A DNA stretch of 64,000 nucleotides from Clostridia bacterium (GTDB lineage Bacteria; Bacillota; Clostridia; Lachnospirales; Lachnospiraceae). The stretch spans positions 62,001-126,000 of the forward strand of contig CAJTHL010000001.1 of assembly GCA_910576205.1 (NCBI GenBank), given 5' to 3'. The position numbers were made by a program, and so were the translations under genes. Of this stretch, positions 57,373 to 64,000 are shown piece after piece. The first letter of the stretch is position 1. Each line of letters starts with the position of its first letter. A model generated the notes under the pieces. It did no database searches. It was not told where the DNA came from and saw only the letters and a program-made list of their open reading frames with translations.

Positions 57373-57966
57373 TCAGGTTTCCGGCTGCCTTATTTTTGAA
57401 AGCAGCATAGGCATTACCTGGCTGCTGTAGGCCTTTAGGGAATATTCTCCGTTGCAGATGCACCAGTCATAGAGCAGGGCCCGCTCGCAAAGGGCGTACA
57501 GCTTTGTCATCTCATAGGAGGACATAGTGGTAATCAGTTCCCCCCGCTTCTGCCCCTCGGAAATAATCTCGTTTAACAGACGATAATACAGACGGTTCCG
57601 GTCAAGCAGATGCTTCTCCCCTCTGGTAATCAGCTGGGAAGAATACAGGGAAGCCAGAAGCTCCCTGGAAACGCTGGTCTCAATCATGGCAAACAGCTCT
57701 TGATTCAGAAACACCAGCTTGTCAAAACTGTCCCCCTCCGGATCCAGAAGAGGCATCAGCTCCTCATATTTGTCGTCAAACAGGTAGGAAAGGGAGCTTA
57801 AAAGCGCGTCCTTCCCGTCAAAATAGTGATAGAATGTGCCCTTTGAGGTTCCCGCCTCCCGGATGATCTCATCTACGGTGGTGTCGTCGTAGCCCTGACT
57901 GTAAAACAGCTTCCAGGCCGCCGTCACGATTCTTTTTTTTGTGAGCTGTTTCTTCTGCTTCGCCAT
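57373..57966 (-). CDS. TetR-family transcriptional regulator
   Basis: A 197-residue regulator. N-terminal helix-turn-helix: RIVTAAWKLFYSQGYDDTTVDE, IIREAGTSKGTFYHYFDGKDAL. The C-terminal ligand-binding half is all-helical and unassigned. It starts 4 bases after gpmI ends, so it rides on the gpmI transcript. Its target may be putP downstream or a distant gene. Confidence 0.92.
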   Translation of the reverse strand: MAKQKKQLTKKRIVTAAWKLFYSQGYDDTTVDEIIREAGTSKGTFYHYFDGKDALLSSLSYLFDDKYEELMPLLDPEGDSFDKLVFLNQELFAMIETSVSRELLASLYSSQLITRGEKHLLDRNRLYYRLLNEIISEGQKRGELITTMSSYEMTKLYALCERALLYDWCICNGEYSLKAYSSQVMPMLLSKIRQPET

Positions 57967-57970
57967 CCTT

Positions 57971-59512
57971 TTATCTTCTCACCAGCAGGGATTTCCCTGT
58001 CATTTCCGCCGGCTTCTCCATATCCATCAGCTCCAGCAGGGTGGGAATAATATCCGCCAGACAGCCCCCTTCCCGCAGGCCGTATGCCGGGTCTGCATTT
58101 ACCAGAAGGAAAGGCACCGGGTTGGTGGTGTGGGCCGTAAAGGGAGCCCCTGTCTCATAATCCACAAGCTGCTCTGCGTTTCCGTGGTCTGCACAGATAA
58201 ACATCTGGCCGCCCGTCTCCCGGATGGCATCCACTGCCCTGCCCACACATTCGTCCACAGCCTCCACAGCCGCAATAGCCGCAGCCTCAATGCCCGTATG
58301 GCCTACCATATCCGGGTTGGCAAAATTAATAATAATCACATCGTATTTTCCGGATTTAATGGCTTCCACCAGCTTGTCGCACACGCCGTAGGCGCTCATC
58401 TCCGGCTGCAGGTCGTAGGTGGCCACCTTGGGGGATTTCACCAGGATCCGCTCCTCCCCTTTGTTGGGCTCCTCCACGCCGCCGTTGAAGAAAAAGGTAA
58501 CATGGGCGTATTTCTCCGTCTCCGCAATGCGGGCCTGGGTCCTGCCCTGCGCCGCCAGGTATTCCCCAAAGGTATTGTGAAGCTCCACCTTATGGAAGGC
58601 CACAAGCTTGTTGGGGATAGTGGGATCATACTCCGTAAAGCATACATAAGTCAGTTCCAGGCGCTTTTCCCTGGGAAATCCCGTAAATTCTTCATCGCAG
58701 AAAGCCCGGGTAATCTCCCTGGCCCGGTCCGGGCGGAAATTGTAAAAGATCACAGAATCTTTGTCCTGGATTGTGGCAAGGGGCTTTCCGTCCCGCTTCA
58801 CTACAGCGGGCACCATAAACTCATCCGTAACCCCCTGGGCATAAGACGCGGCAATGGCGCTGACTCCGTCGGAGGCCTCCACGCCCTCTCCTTTCGTGAG
58901 GGCAGCATAAGCCTTTTCCACCCGCTCCCAGCGGTTATCCCGGTCCATGGCATAGTAGCGGCCCATAACCGTGGCCACCTCCCCCACGCCCAGCTCCGCC
59001 ATCTTATCCGTCAGCTCCTGCACATAGCCCTTACCGGACTCCGGCGGGGTATCCCGTCCATCCAGAAAGCAATGTACAAACACCTTCTTTAAGCCGTGGC
59101 GCTTTGCCAGCTCCAGGATACCGTAAATATGGGTGTTGTGGCTGTGTACCCCGCCGTCGGACACCAGTCCGTAGAGATGAAGGGCCGAATCATTCTTTTT
59201 TGCATTCTCCACAGCCGCCACAAGGGCCTGGTTTTCAAAAAAGGCGCCATCCTCAATCTCCCTGGTAATGCGGGTCAGCTCCTGATACACGATTCTCCCC
59301 GCGCCCATATTCAGATGGCCCACCTCGGAATTGCCCATCTGTCCGTCGGGAAGCCCTACCGCCAGGCCGCTGGCATTTCCCTCCACAAAGGGGTATTCTG
59401 CCATAAGCTTATCCATCACGGGGGTTTTGGCCTGGGCCACTGCATTTCCTTTTGTATCTTTGTTGAGGCCGTAGCCGTCCAGAATCATCAGTACCGTCGT
59501 TTTCTTACTCAT
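57971..59512 (-). CDS. gpmI: 2,3-bisphosphoglycerate-independent phosphoglycerate mutase
   Basis: A 513-residue glycolytic enzyme interconverting 3- and 2-phosphoglycerate using two metal ions, usually Mn2+. Alkaline phosphatase-fold motifs: [11 protein letters not shown] (metal Asp), [18 protein letters not shown] with the catalytic Ser, [27 protein letters not shown] and [14 protein letters not shown] (metal Asp-His). Full length. Its start overlaps the end of yajC by 8 bases. Confidence 0.97.
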   Translation of the reverse strand: MSKKTTVLMILDGYGLNKDTKGNAVAQAKTPVMDKLMAEYPFVEGNASGLAVGLPDGQMGNSEVGHLNMGAGRIVYQELTRITREIEDGAFFENQALVAAVENAKKNDSALHLYGLVSDGGVHSHNTHIYGILELAKRHGLKKVFVHCFLDGRDTPPESGKGYVQELTDKMAELGVGEVATVMGRYYAMDRDNRWERVEKAYAALTKGEGVEASDGVSAIAASYAQGVTDEFMVPAVVKRDGKPLATIQDKDSVIFYNFRPDRAREITRAFCDEEFTGFPREKRLELTYVCFTEYDPTIPNKLVAFHKVELHNTFGEYLAAQGRTQARIAETEKYAHVTFFFNGGVEEPNKGEERILVKSPKVATYDLQPEMSAYGVCDKLVEAIKSGKYDVIIINFANPDMVGHTGIEAAAIAAVEAVDECVGRAVDAIRETGGQMFICADHGNAEQLVDYETGAPFTAHTTNPVPFLLVNADPAYGLREGGCLADIIPTLLELMDMEKPAEMTGKSLLVRR

Positions 59513-59810
59513 TTCCTTTCTCTACCTCCGCAATGGCTCCTTTTCTCATGGGAATCCTGCAATTCCGGTTGCTTCCGAATTCCACGATCACGTCCTCCTC
59601 AGTAATATCGATAACCACACCGTAGAAGCCGCTGGTAGTCACAATGGTATCTCCCACCTCCAGCGTGGACAGCATGGCGTTGATTCTCTTTTTCTCCTTA
59701 TTCTGGGGACGGATTGCTGCAAAATACATAAATGCGCCGATAATTACCACATACATCAGTATAACGCTCCAGCCCATTGCTCCGCCGCCGCTTTCTGCCA
59801 ATAAATTCAT
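59505..59810 (-). CDS. yajC: Preprotein translocase accessory subunit YajC
   Basis: A 101-residue membrane protein of the SecDF-YajC complex. One N-terminal helix ([21 protein letters not shown]) and the conserved [34 protein letters not shown] region. The start at 59810 ([10 protein letters not shown]) has AGGAGG ahead; an upstream in-frame start lacks one. Usual position next to tgt. No secD or secF in the window. Confidence 0.95.
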   Translation of the reverse strand: MNLLAESGGGAMGWSVILMYVVIIGAFMYFAAIRPQNKEKKRINAMLSTLEVGDTIVTTSGFYGVVIDITEEDVIVEFGSNRNCRIPMRKGAIAEVEKGNE

Positions 59811-59868
59811 ATTCTTTTTTTCCTCCTGAATTTTCGTATGCTTTCTCTCTCCAAAAGACACTATTGCT

Positions 59869-59897
59869 ATTGTACACAATCCTAATTCTTTGGGCAA
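59869..59897 (-). promoter_or_regulatory. Promoter ahead of yajC
   Basis: Minus strand: TTGCCC (59892-59897), 17-base spacer, TACAAT (59869-59874), 59 bases before yajC, allowing yajC-gpmI-tetR transcription separate from tgt. Confidence 0.55.
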
Positions 59898-59939
59898 GCC
59901 CTTTATTGGAATTTATAGAAATTTTCGAAATAGCAGGTT

Positions 59940-61079
59940 CTAATTTTCCGCTTCCCTCATCCTGGCAAGCTTCCCCTTCTTATACGCCGCAAAATTCCCC
60001 GCCTCTATGGCATCCCGGATCTCCTGCATCATAGTGTTGTAGAAATAAAGGTTATGCAGCACGCACAGACGCATCCCCAGCATTTCCTTTGCCTTCAGAA
60101 GATGGCGGATATACGCCCGGCTGTAATGGCGGCAGGCCGGACACCCGCAGCCCTCCTCAATGGGCCGTTCGTCCAGCTCATATTTTGCGTTGAAAAGGTT
60201 CCGCTTTCCCTGGTTGGTGTACACATGCCCGTGGCGGCCGTTGCGGCTGGGATACACGCAGTCAAAGAAATCCACCCCCCGCTCCACGGCCTCCAGGATA
60301 TTGGCGGGAGTACCCACTCCCATCAGATACACGGGTTTTTCCAGGGGAAGCTGCGGCACTACTGTCTCGATGACCTCGTACATCTCCTCATGGCTCTCCC
60401 CCACGGCCAGGCCGCCGATGGCGTATCCGTCCAGCTCCATCTCCGCGATCCGCCTGGCGTGGTCCCTGCGGATATCCTTGTAAACGGCTCCCTGATTGAT
60501 GCCAAACAAAAGCTGTTGGGGATTGATGGTGTCGGGCAGGCTGTTAAGCCTCTCCATCTCCGTCTTGCAGCGGGCCAGCCAGCGGGTGGTCCGGGCCACG
60601 GAAGCCTCCACATAGCTCCTGTCCGCCACACTGGAGGGGCACTCGTCAAAGGCCATGGCAATGGTAGAAGCCAGGTTTGACTGAATCCGCATACTCTCCT
60701 CCGGCCCCATAAAAATCTTCCGTCCGTCCACATGGGAGTGGAAATAAACGCCCTCCTCCTTGATTTTCCTGAGAGACGCCAGGGAAAACACCTGGAATCC
60801 ACCGGAATCCGTCAGAATGGGCCTGTCCCATACCATAAATTTATGGAGGCCCCCAAGCTTCTTTACCACCTCATCCCCGGGCCGCACATGGAGATGGTAG
60901 GTGTTGGACAATTCCACCTGGGTGCCGATCTCCTTTAAATCCATGGTAGACACAGCCCCTTTAATGGCCGCCGCCGTCCCCACATTCATAAACACCGGGG
61001 TCTCGATCACCCCATGTACCGTATGGAACCGGCCCCTTTTCGCCATCTGGTCCCGCTTCAGCAAACGATATTCCGCCAT
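59940..61079 (-). CDS. tgt: tRNA-guanine transglycosylase
   Basis: A 379-residue enzyme exchanging guanine 34 for preQ1 in tRNAs with GUN anticodons. Motifs: ILTDSGGFQVFSLA (catalytic Asp), FGINQGAVYKDIR, GGLAVGESHEEM, DFFDCVYPSRNGRHG and the zinc site CGCPACRHYSRAYIRHLL. The start at 61079 (MAEYRLL) is chosen by family length; the frame is open further upstream with two other ATGs. Confidence 0.96.
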   Translation of the reverse strand: MAEYRLLKRDQMAKRGRFHTVHGVIETPVFMNVGTAAAIKGAVSTMDLKEIGTQVELSNTYHLHVRPGDEVVKKLGGLHKFMVWDRPILTDSGGFQVFSLASLRKIKEEGVYFHSHVDGRKIFMGPEESMRIQSNLASTIAMAFDECPSSVADRSYVEASVARTTRWLARCKTEMERLNSLPDTINPQQLLFGINQGAVYKDIRRDHARRIAEMELDGYAIGGLAVGESHEEMYEVIETVVPQLPLEKPVYLMGVGTPANILEAVERGVDFFDCVYPSRNGRHGHVYTNQGKRNLFNAKYELDERPIEEGCGCPACRHYSRAYIRHLLKAKEMLGMRLCVLHNLYFYNTMMQEIRDAIEAGNFAAYKKGKLARMREAEN

Positions 61080-61153
61080 TTTCCTATTCCTCTTCTTTCC
61101 CTGCATTTTCCTGTGGGACTGCTCTTTCCTGTCCCGGGCGTCCCGCACTTCCC

Positions 61154-62266
61154 TTATTGCCGCTCTCTTCCCCAGATCCGCTCAAGATACTCCATCCGTG
61201 CCGTCATGCCGGAAAACAGGGCGTCCACTGCTGTTAGGGCCGCCATGGCCTCCACCACCACCACGGCCCGGGGTACGATAACCGGGTCGTGACGTCCTTT
61301 CACCTGCACCCGGATATCCTCTTTATCCCTGCTGACTGTCTGCTGCTCTCTGAAGATGGAGGGGGTAGGCTTCACCGCCGCCCGGAAAATCAGTGGACTG
61401 CCATCGCTGATCCCCCCCAGGGTGCCTCCTGCATGATTCGTATGCTTTTTTACCCGGCCTTCCCTGTCCATATAAAAGCCGTCGTTGTTTTCGGAGCCTC
61501 TGCTTAGAGCCGCTCTAAAGCCGTCTCCTATTTCAAAGCCCTTCACAGCCCCAATGGACAATACCGCCTTACCCAGATTTGCCTCCAGCTTTTCAAAACA
61601 GGGATCCCCAAGGCCTGCTGGCAGGCCGTCCATCACGCACTCGATCACGCCCCCGGCGGAATCCTGCTCTTCCATACATGTTTCCAGATACGCCTGCGCC
61701 TCCCGGGCAGCCTGGGCGTCCGGCATATACAGGGCGTTTTTCCAGATCTCTTCCAGGTCAAAGCGGGAATCCTCCACGGAAATCCCCCCGATGGAACGGG
61801 TGTAGGCACAGACCCGGATTCCCAGGCTTTCCAGGATTTTCACCGCCACAGCGCCACCGGCCACCCGACCGATGGTCTCCCGGCCGGAGGAACGCCCTCC
61901 GCCCCGGTAATCACGGAACCCGTACTTGCAGTCATAGGTAAAATCCGCATGTCCCGGCCGGTAGTAGGAAGCGATCTTTGTATAATCCGCCGGGCGCTGG
62001 GTCCTGTTTGCCACCAGCAGGGAAACCGGCGTACCGGTTGTTTTCCCCTCAAAGACACCCGAGAGGATTTCCACCTCGTCCGCTTCCCTGCGGGGCGTGC
62101 TGTAGCGGGACTGGCCCGGTTTCCTGCGGTTCAGATACGCCTGGATATCCGCCTCCTCTAAGGGCAGCCCCGCGGGGCAGCCGTCGATCACCACGCCGAT
62201 TCCCTTCCCGTGGGATTCCCCCCAGGTGGAAATCACAAACTGACGTCCAAAAATTGAGCCTGCCAT
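61154..62266 (-). CDS. aroC: Chorismate synthase
   Basis: A 370-residue FMN-dependent enzyme making chorismate, last step of the shikimate pathway. Motifs: TWGESHGKGIGVVIDGCPAG, the GGRSSGRETIGRVAGGAVA signature and AGGTLGGISDGSPL. Full length. No other aro genes nearby. Preceded by GGAGACATGAATT, a modest ribosome site. Confidence 0.97.
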   Translation of the reverse strand: MAGSIFGRQFVISTWGESHGKGIGVVIDGCPAGLPLEEADIQAYLNRRKPGQSRYSTPRREADEVEILSGVFEGKTTGTPVSLLVANRTQRPADYTKIASYYRPGHADFTYDCKYGFRDYRGGGRSSGRETIGRVAGGAVAVKILESLGIRVCAYTRSIGGISVEDSRFDLEEIWKNALYMPDAQAAREAQAYLETCMEEQDSAGGVIECVMDGLPAGLGDPCFEKLEANLGKAVLSIGAVKGFEIGDGFRAALSRGSENNDGFYMDREGRVKKHTNHAGGTLGGISDGSPLIFRAAVKPTPSIFREQQTVSRDKEDIRVQVKGRHDPVIVPRAVVVVEAMAALTAVDALFSGMTARMEYLERIWGRERQ

Positions 62267-62285
62267 AATTCATGTCTCCTATTCA

Positions 62286-62380
62286 AATTCCACATCCGCC
62301 CCTCCGGACAGACACTCTTTCCAACTTCCGCCCGCCATTTCAGACAGACACCGTTTCCAGTTCCACATCCGCCTTTTCAG
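62286..62380. repeat. Imperfect tandem and palindromic repeats ahead of aroC
   Basis: Two CACATCCGCC copies (about 62289 and 62364) and two CAGACAC copies bracket a degenerate unit of about 37 bp. The minus-strand form GGCGGATGTGGAA also occurs, slightly changed, just ahead of thrH and the PadR gene. Confidence 0.45.
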
Positions 62381-62407
62381 GCGCTCCGGCTTCGCTTCCG
62401 CATCGCC

Positions 62408-63076
62408 TCACAGCCAGTTTTTCTCCGCCAGCTCCCGGGCGAAGCCTGCCAGCTCCCCAAGGCCCAGGACATGTCCCAACTCATGATACTCCTCCATTTT
62501 CCCCTCCGGGTCAAGGATATAAATCTCCGGCTGGTTGTAGGCCACCTCCGGGCTTAAATTCTGAATTGCCAGCCTCACGGCCTCCGGGCCTGCCAGGGAC
62601 AGGGGAAGATACGCCTGCCTTGGCTGGTTCTGCCCTCTCCGGTAGGTCATGGTCAGAAGCCGCTCCGAGCGGGAAACCGCCACGTACTCCCCTCCCCTTG
62701 CCAGGCACAGGCTTTCCATGGTGCGCACCGTGGTGCTGGTGCCCGCCCCCTTATGGATAAAAAACTCCCTTATATATTTCTGATCCACATACACCGGCGC
62801 GTCGTCCGGCGCACAAAGAAGAATGGACTGCTTTTTAAAGAATCCCTTTACATAGGGACGAAGCTGCCCGTAAATCTCCTCCGCAGCCTCCCCGCTCTCC
62901 TCCAGATGGCAGTAGCTGGGAATCATGGGGATCTGGGGCAGCTTTTCCAGGGAAATCCAGTTAAATCCGTCCGCGTTTTGCCTTTCACTGTCTTTTCCAA
63001 AGAGATTTAAGGGCTTTTCCGGCCGGATAGCCGCCATCTGCCTGTCCAGCAGAAAAATAATACTGTCAAATTTCAA
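62408..63076 (-). CDS. Conserved protein of unknown function
   Basis: A 222-residue soluble protein, not recognised. It has no signal peptide, membrane helix or clear cofactor motif. Readable features are KGFFKKQSILLCAPDDAPVYVDQKY, FFIHKGAGTSTTVRTMESLC and a C-terminal EEYHELGHVLGLGELAGF. The HELGH there has the spacing HExxH but is not HExxH (H-E-L-G-H does fit HExxH), followed by leucine and glycine; a zinc site is possible but the context is not that of a known protease. It lies between aroC and thrH on one strand. Confidence 0.65.
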   Translation of the reverse strand: MKFDSIIFLLDRQMAAIRPEKPLNLFGKDSERQNADGFNWISLEKLPQIPMIPSYCHLEESGEAAEEIYGQLRPYVKGFFKKQSILLCAPDDAPVYVDQKYIREFFIHKGAGTSTTVRTMESLCLARGGEYVAVSRSERLLTMTYRRGQNQPRQAYLPLSLAGPEAVRLAIQNLSPEVAYNQPEIYILDPEGKMEEYHELGHVLGLGELAGFARELAEKNWL

Positions 63077-63130
63077 TCTTTTCCCTCCATTTCAGCGCCG
63101 CTGCATCTGTGTTTCAAGACCCTGGGGCTT

Positions 63131-63736
63131 CTACGCCTCCAAAGCGGCCTTAATCCCCTCCATCAACTCCTCAAAAGTCTCAAAAGCCGGGATTTCCGGG
63201 AAATCCGCCTTAATCTTATCCGTACTCCGGAATAAAAATCCCGCCTTCCCGGCCTGGATCATGCCCAGATCGTTGTAGCTGTCCCCGGCCGCAATGGTTT
63301 CAAAGCCGATGGACTGCAGCGCTTTCACCGTATTGAGCTTGGAGTCCTCAATGCGCATGCGGATTCCTGTGATCTCCCCGTCCGGATGCACCTTCAAGGA
63401 ATTGCAGAACAGGGTGGGCCAGCCAAGCTTCTTCATCAAGGGCTTGGCAAACTCAGTAAAAGTATCGCTGATAATAATCACCTGGGTTATAGCCCGCAGC
63501 TGGTCCAGAAACTCCTTCGCCCCGGGAAGCGGGTCAATGGTGGCAATGGTATCCTGAATTTCCTTAAGCCCCAGCCCGTGCTCTCTCAGAATGCCAAGCC
63601 TCCAGTCCATCAGTTTATGGTAATCCGGCTCGTCCCGGGTCGTCCGCTTAAGCTCCGGAATTCCGCTGGCCTTTGCAAAAGCAATCCAGATCTCCGGCAC
63701 AAGTACGCCCTCTAAGTCCAAACAAACAATTTTCAT
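63131..63736 (-). CDS. thrH: ThrH-type phosphoserine phosphatase / phosphoserine:homoserine phosphotransferase
   Basis: A 201-residue HAD-superfamily enzyme. It opens with CLDLEGVLVPEIWIAFAKASGI, the characteristic ThrH variant in which DxDGTL is replaced by DLEG. It continues with IIISDTFTEFAKPLMKKLGWPT and IAAGDSYNDLGMIQAGKAG (motif 4 aspartates). ThrH dephosphorylates phosphoserine and can pass the phosphate to homoserine. The start at 63736 is favoured by GGGAGAG six bases ahead. First gene of a long minus-strand run. Confidence 0.93.
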   Translation of the reverse strand: MKIVCLDLEGVLVPEIWIAFAKASGIPELKRTTRDEPDYHKLMDWRLGILREHGLGLKEIQDTIATIDPLPGAKEFLDQLRAITQVIIISDTFTEFAKPLMKKLGWPTLFCNSLKVHPDGEITGIRMRIEDSKLNTVKALQSIGFETIAAGDSYNDLGMIQAGKAGFLFRSTDKIKADFPEIPAFETFEELMEGIKAALEA

Positions 63737-63760
63737 TTTTTTCTCTCCCATCCAAGTACC

Positions 63761-63784
63761 GCATCCGCCCTTTCCGGCAGATGC
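63761..63784 (-). promoter_or_regulatory. Leader hairpin ahead of thrH (GCATCC...GATGC element)
   Basis: Minus strand GCATCTGCC-GGAAAG-GGCGGATGC folds into a nine-pair stem with one G-T and no T run. It lies in the thrH leader between promoter and ribosome site. I do not recognise it as a known riboswitch. Confidence 0.45.
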
Positions 63785-63839
63785 TTTTTACGGCTCTTAT
63801 CCGCATCTTCCCCCCGGAATCCTCCAGGGATTTCCTTCT

Positions 63840-63868
63840 ATTATAATAACCATCACACGTTTTGTAAA
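63840..63868 (-). promoter_or_regulatory. thrH promoter
   Basis: Minus strand: TTTACA (63863-63868), 17-base spacer, TATAAT (63840-63845), about 100 bases before thrH. Confidence 0.75.
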
Positions 63869-63903
63869 TATCCTTTTATCCACGGAGAAACCCCGGGCAG
63901 TTA

Positions 63904-63933
63904 TTGACAACTTACCGCCGGTTATCCTATAAT
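63904..63933 (+). promoter_or_regulatory. Promoter of the gene entering the right edge
   Basis: TTGACA (63904-63909), 18-base spacer, TATAAT (63928-63933), divergent from the thrH promoter 35 bp away. Confidence 0.8.
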
Positions 63934-63988
63934 GATACTGACCTAAACGGGTCGGGATTCATACTATACAAAATGGGAGTGTGTTGAA

Positions 63989-64000
63989 ATGAACAGTATC
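63989..64000 (+). CDS. Start of a gene cut by the right edge
   Basis: ATG at 63989 with GGGAGTG about seven bases ahead and a strong promoter upstream. Only four codons (MNSI) are inside the window, so the product cannot be identified. Confidence 0.55.

Noticed and set aside
63761..63833. A riboswitch in the thrH leader
   Set aside because: Only a simple hairpin is seen, with no terminator partner or recognisable conserved core; similar hairpins precede unrelated genes.

Overview
The window looks like a chromosomal segment of a spore-forming, anaerobic, low-to-mid GC Gram-positive, most likely a member of the Lachnospiraceae or a close clostridial relative. The evidence is a complete eight-gene spoIIIA sporulation operon, a SpoIIIE/FtsK translocase next to a TepA-like protease, a Ni-CO dehydrogenase with CooF and a flavoprotein, an NfnAB-type electron-bifurcating transhydrogenase, a PPi-type phosphofructokinase, and strong Gram-positive ribosome binding sites. 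The family is an inference; no rRNA is present to confirm it. There is one tRNA gene, tRNA-Ala(CGC). I see no phage, insertion sequence or CRISPR array.

Layout. 1-2.3 kb: the end of a sugar-ABC operon (ATPase, cut by the window edge) with a URO-D-like enzyme, under a promoter overlapped by LacI-type palindromes. 2.3-3.6 kb: pfp. 3.8-8.1 kb: a LytTR/GHKL two-component pair followed by a small membrane protein and an ABC exporter pair. 8.3-9.0 kb: a zinc-ribbon peptide, a DUF2085 protein and the tRNA. 9.45-13.6 kb: a CO-oxidising module (CheX-like protein, CooS, CooF, FAD/NAD oxidoreductase). 13.8-14.4 kb: a zinc-ribbon membrane protein. 14.6-16.9 kb: NfnA/NfnB. 17-21.7 kb: a zinc-ribbon/TPR protein, FtsK/SpoIIIE and a ClpP-like protease.

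21.8-36.4 kb is one 14.6-kb gene for a 4,869-residue secreted protein. It joins an M6-type metalloprotease, an estimated hundred or more cell-wall/glucan-binding repeats, a fibronectin-like domain and a DUF5722 glycosidase-like domain. 36.6-41.9 kb: spoIIIAH to spoIIIAA. 42.2-44.7 kb: pnp and rpsO. 44.9-49.6 kb: an unusual cluster of MerR regulator, YidC-like insertase, GHKL kinase, LytTR regulator and CPBP protease. 49.7-55.2 kb: a 1,211-residue DUF4132 protein, a DUF2812 membrane protein and a PadR regulator with paired operators. 55.5-63.7 kb: putP, tetR, gpmI, yajC, tgt, aroC, an unknown protein and thrH. The first codons of another gene reach the right edge.

Together these genes cover housekeeping (translation, tRNA modification, glycolysis, aromatic biosynthesis), sporulation, low-potential electron flow (CO, ferredoxin and NAD(P)H) and surface or stress sensing. 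The strongest candidates for something unusual are the protease/wall-binding/glycosidase megaprotein, the MerR-YidC-two-component-CPBP cluster, and a small family of palindromic intergenic elements (GCATCC...GATGC) placed just ahead of several genes. All family assignments are from reading motifs by eye; no database search was run.
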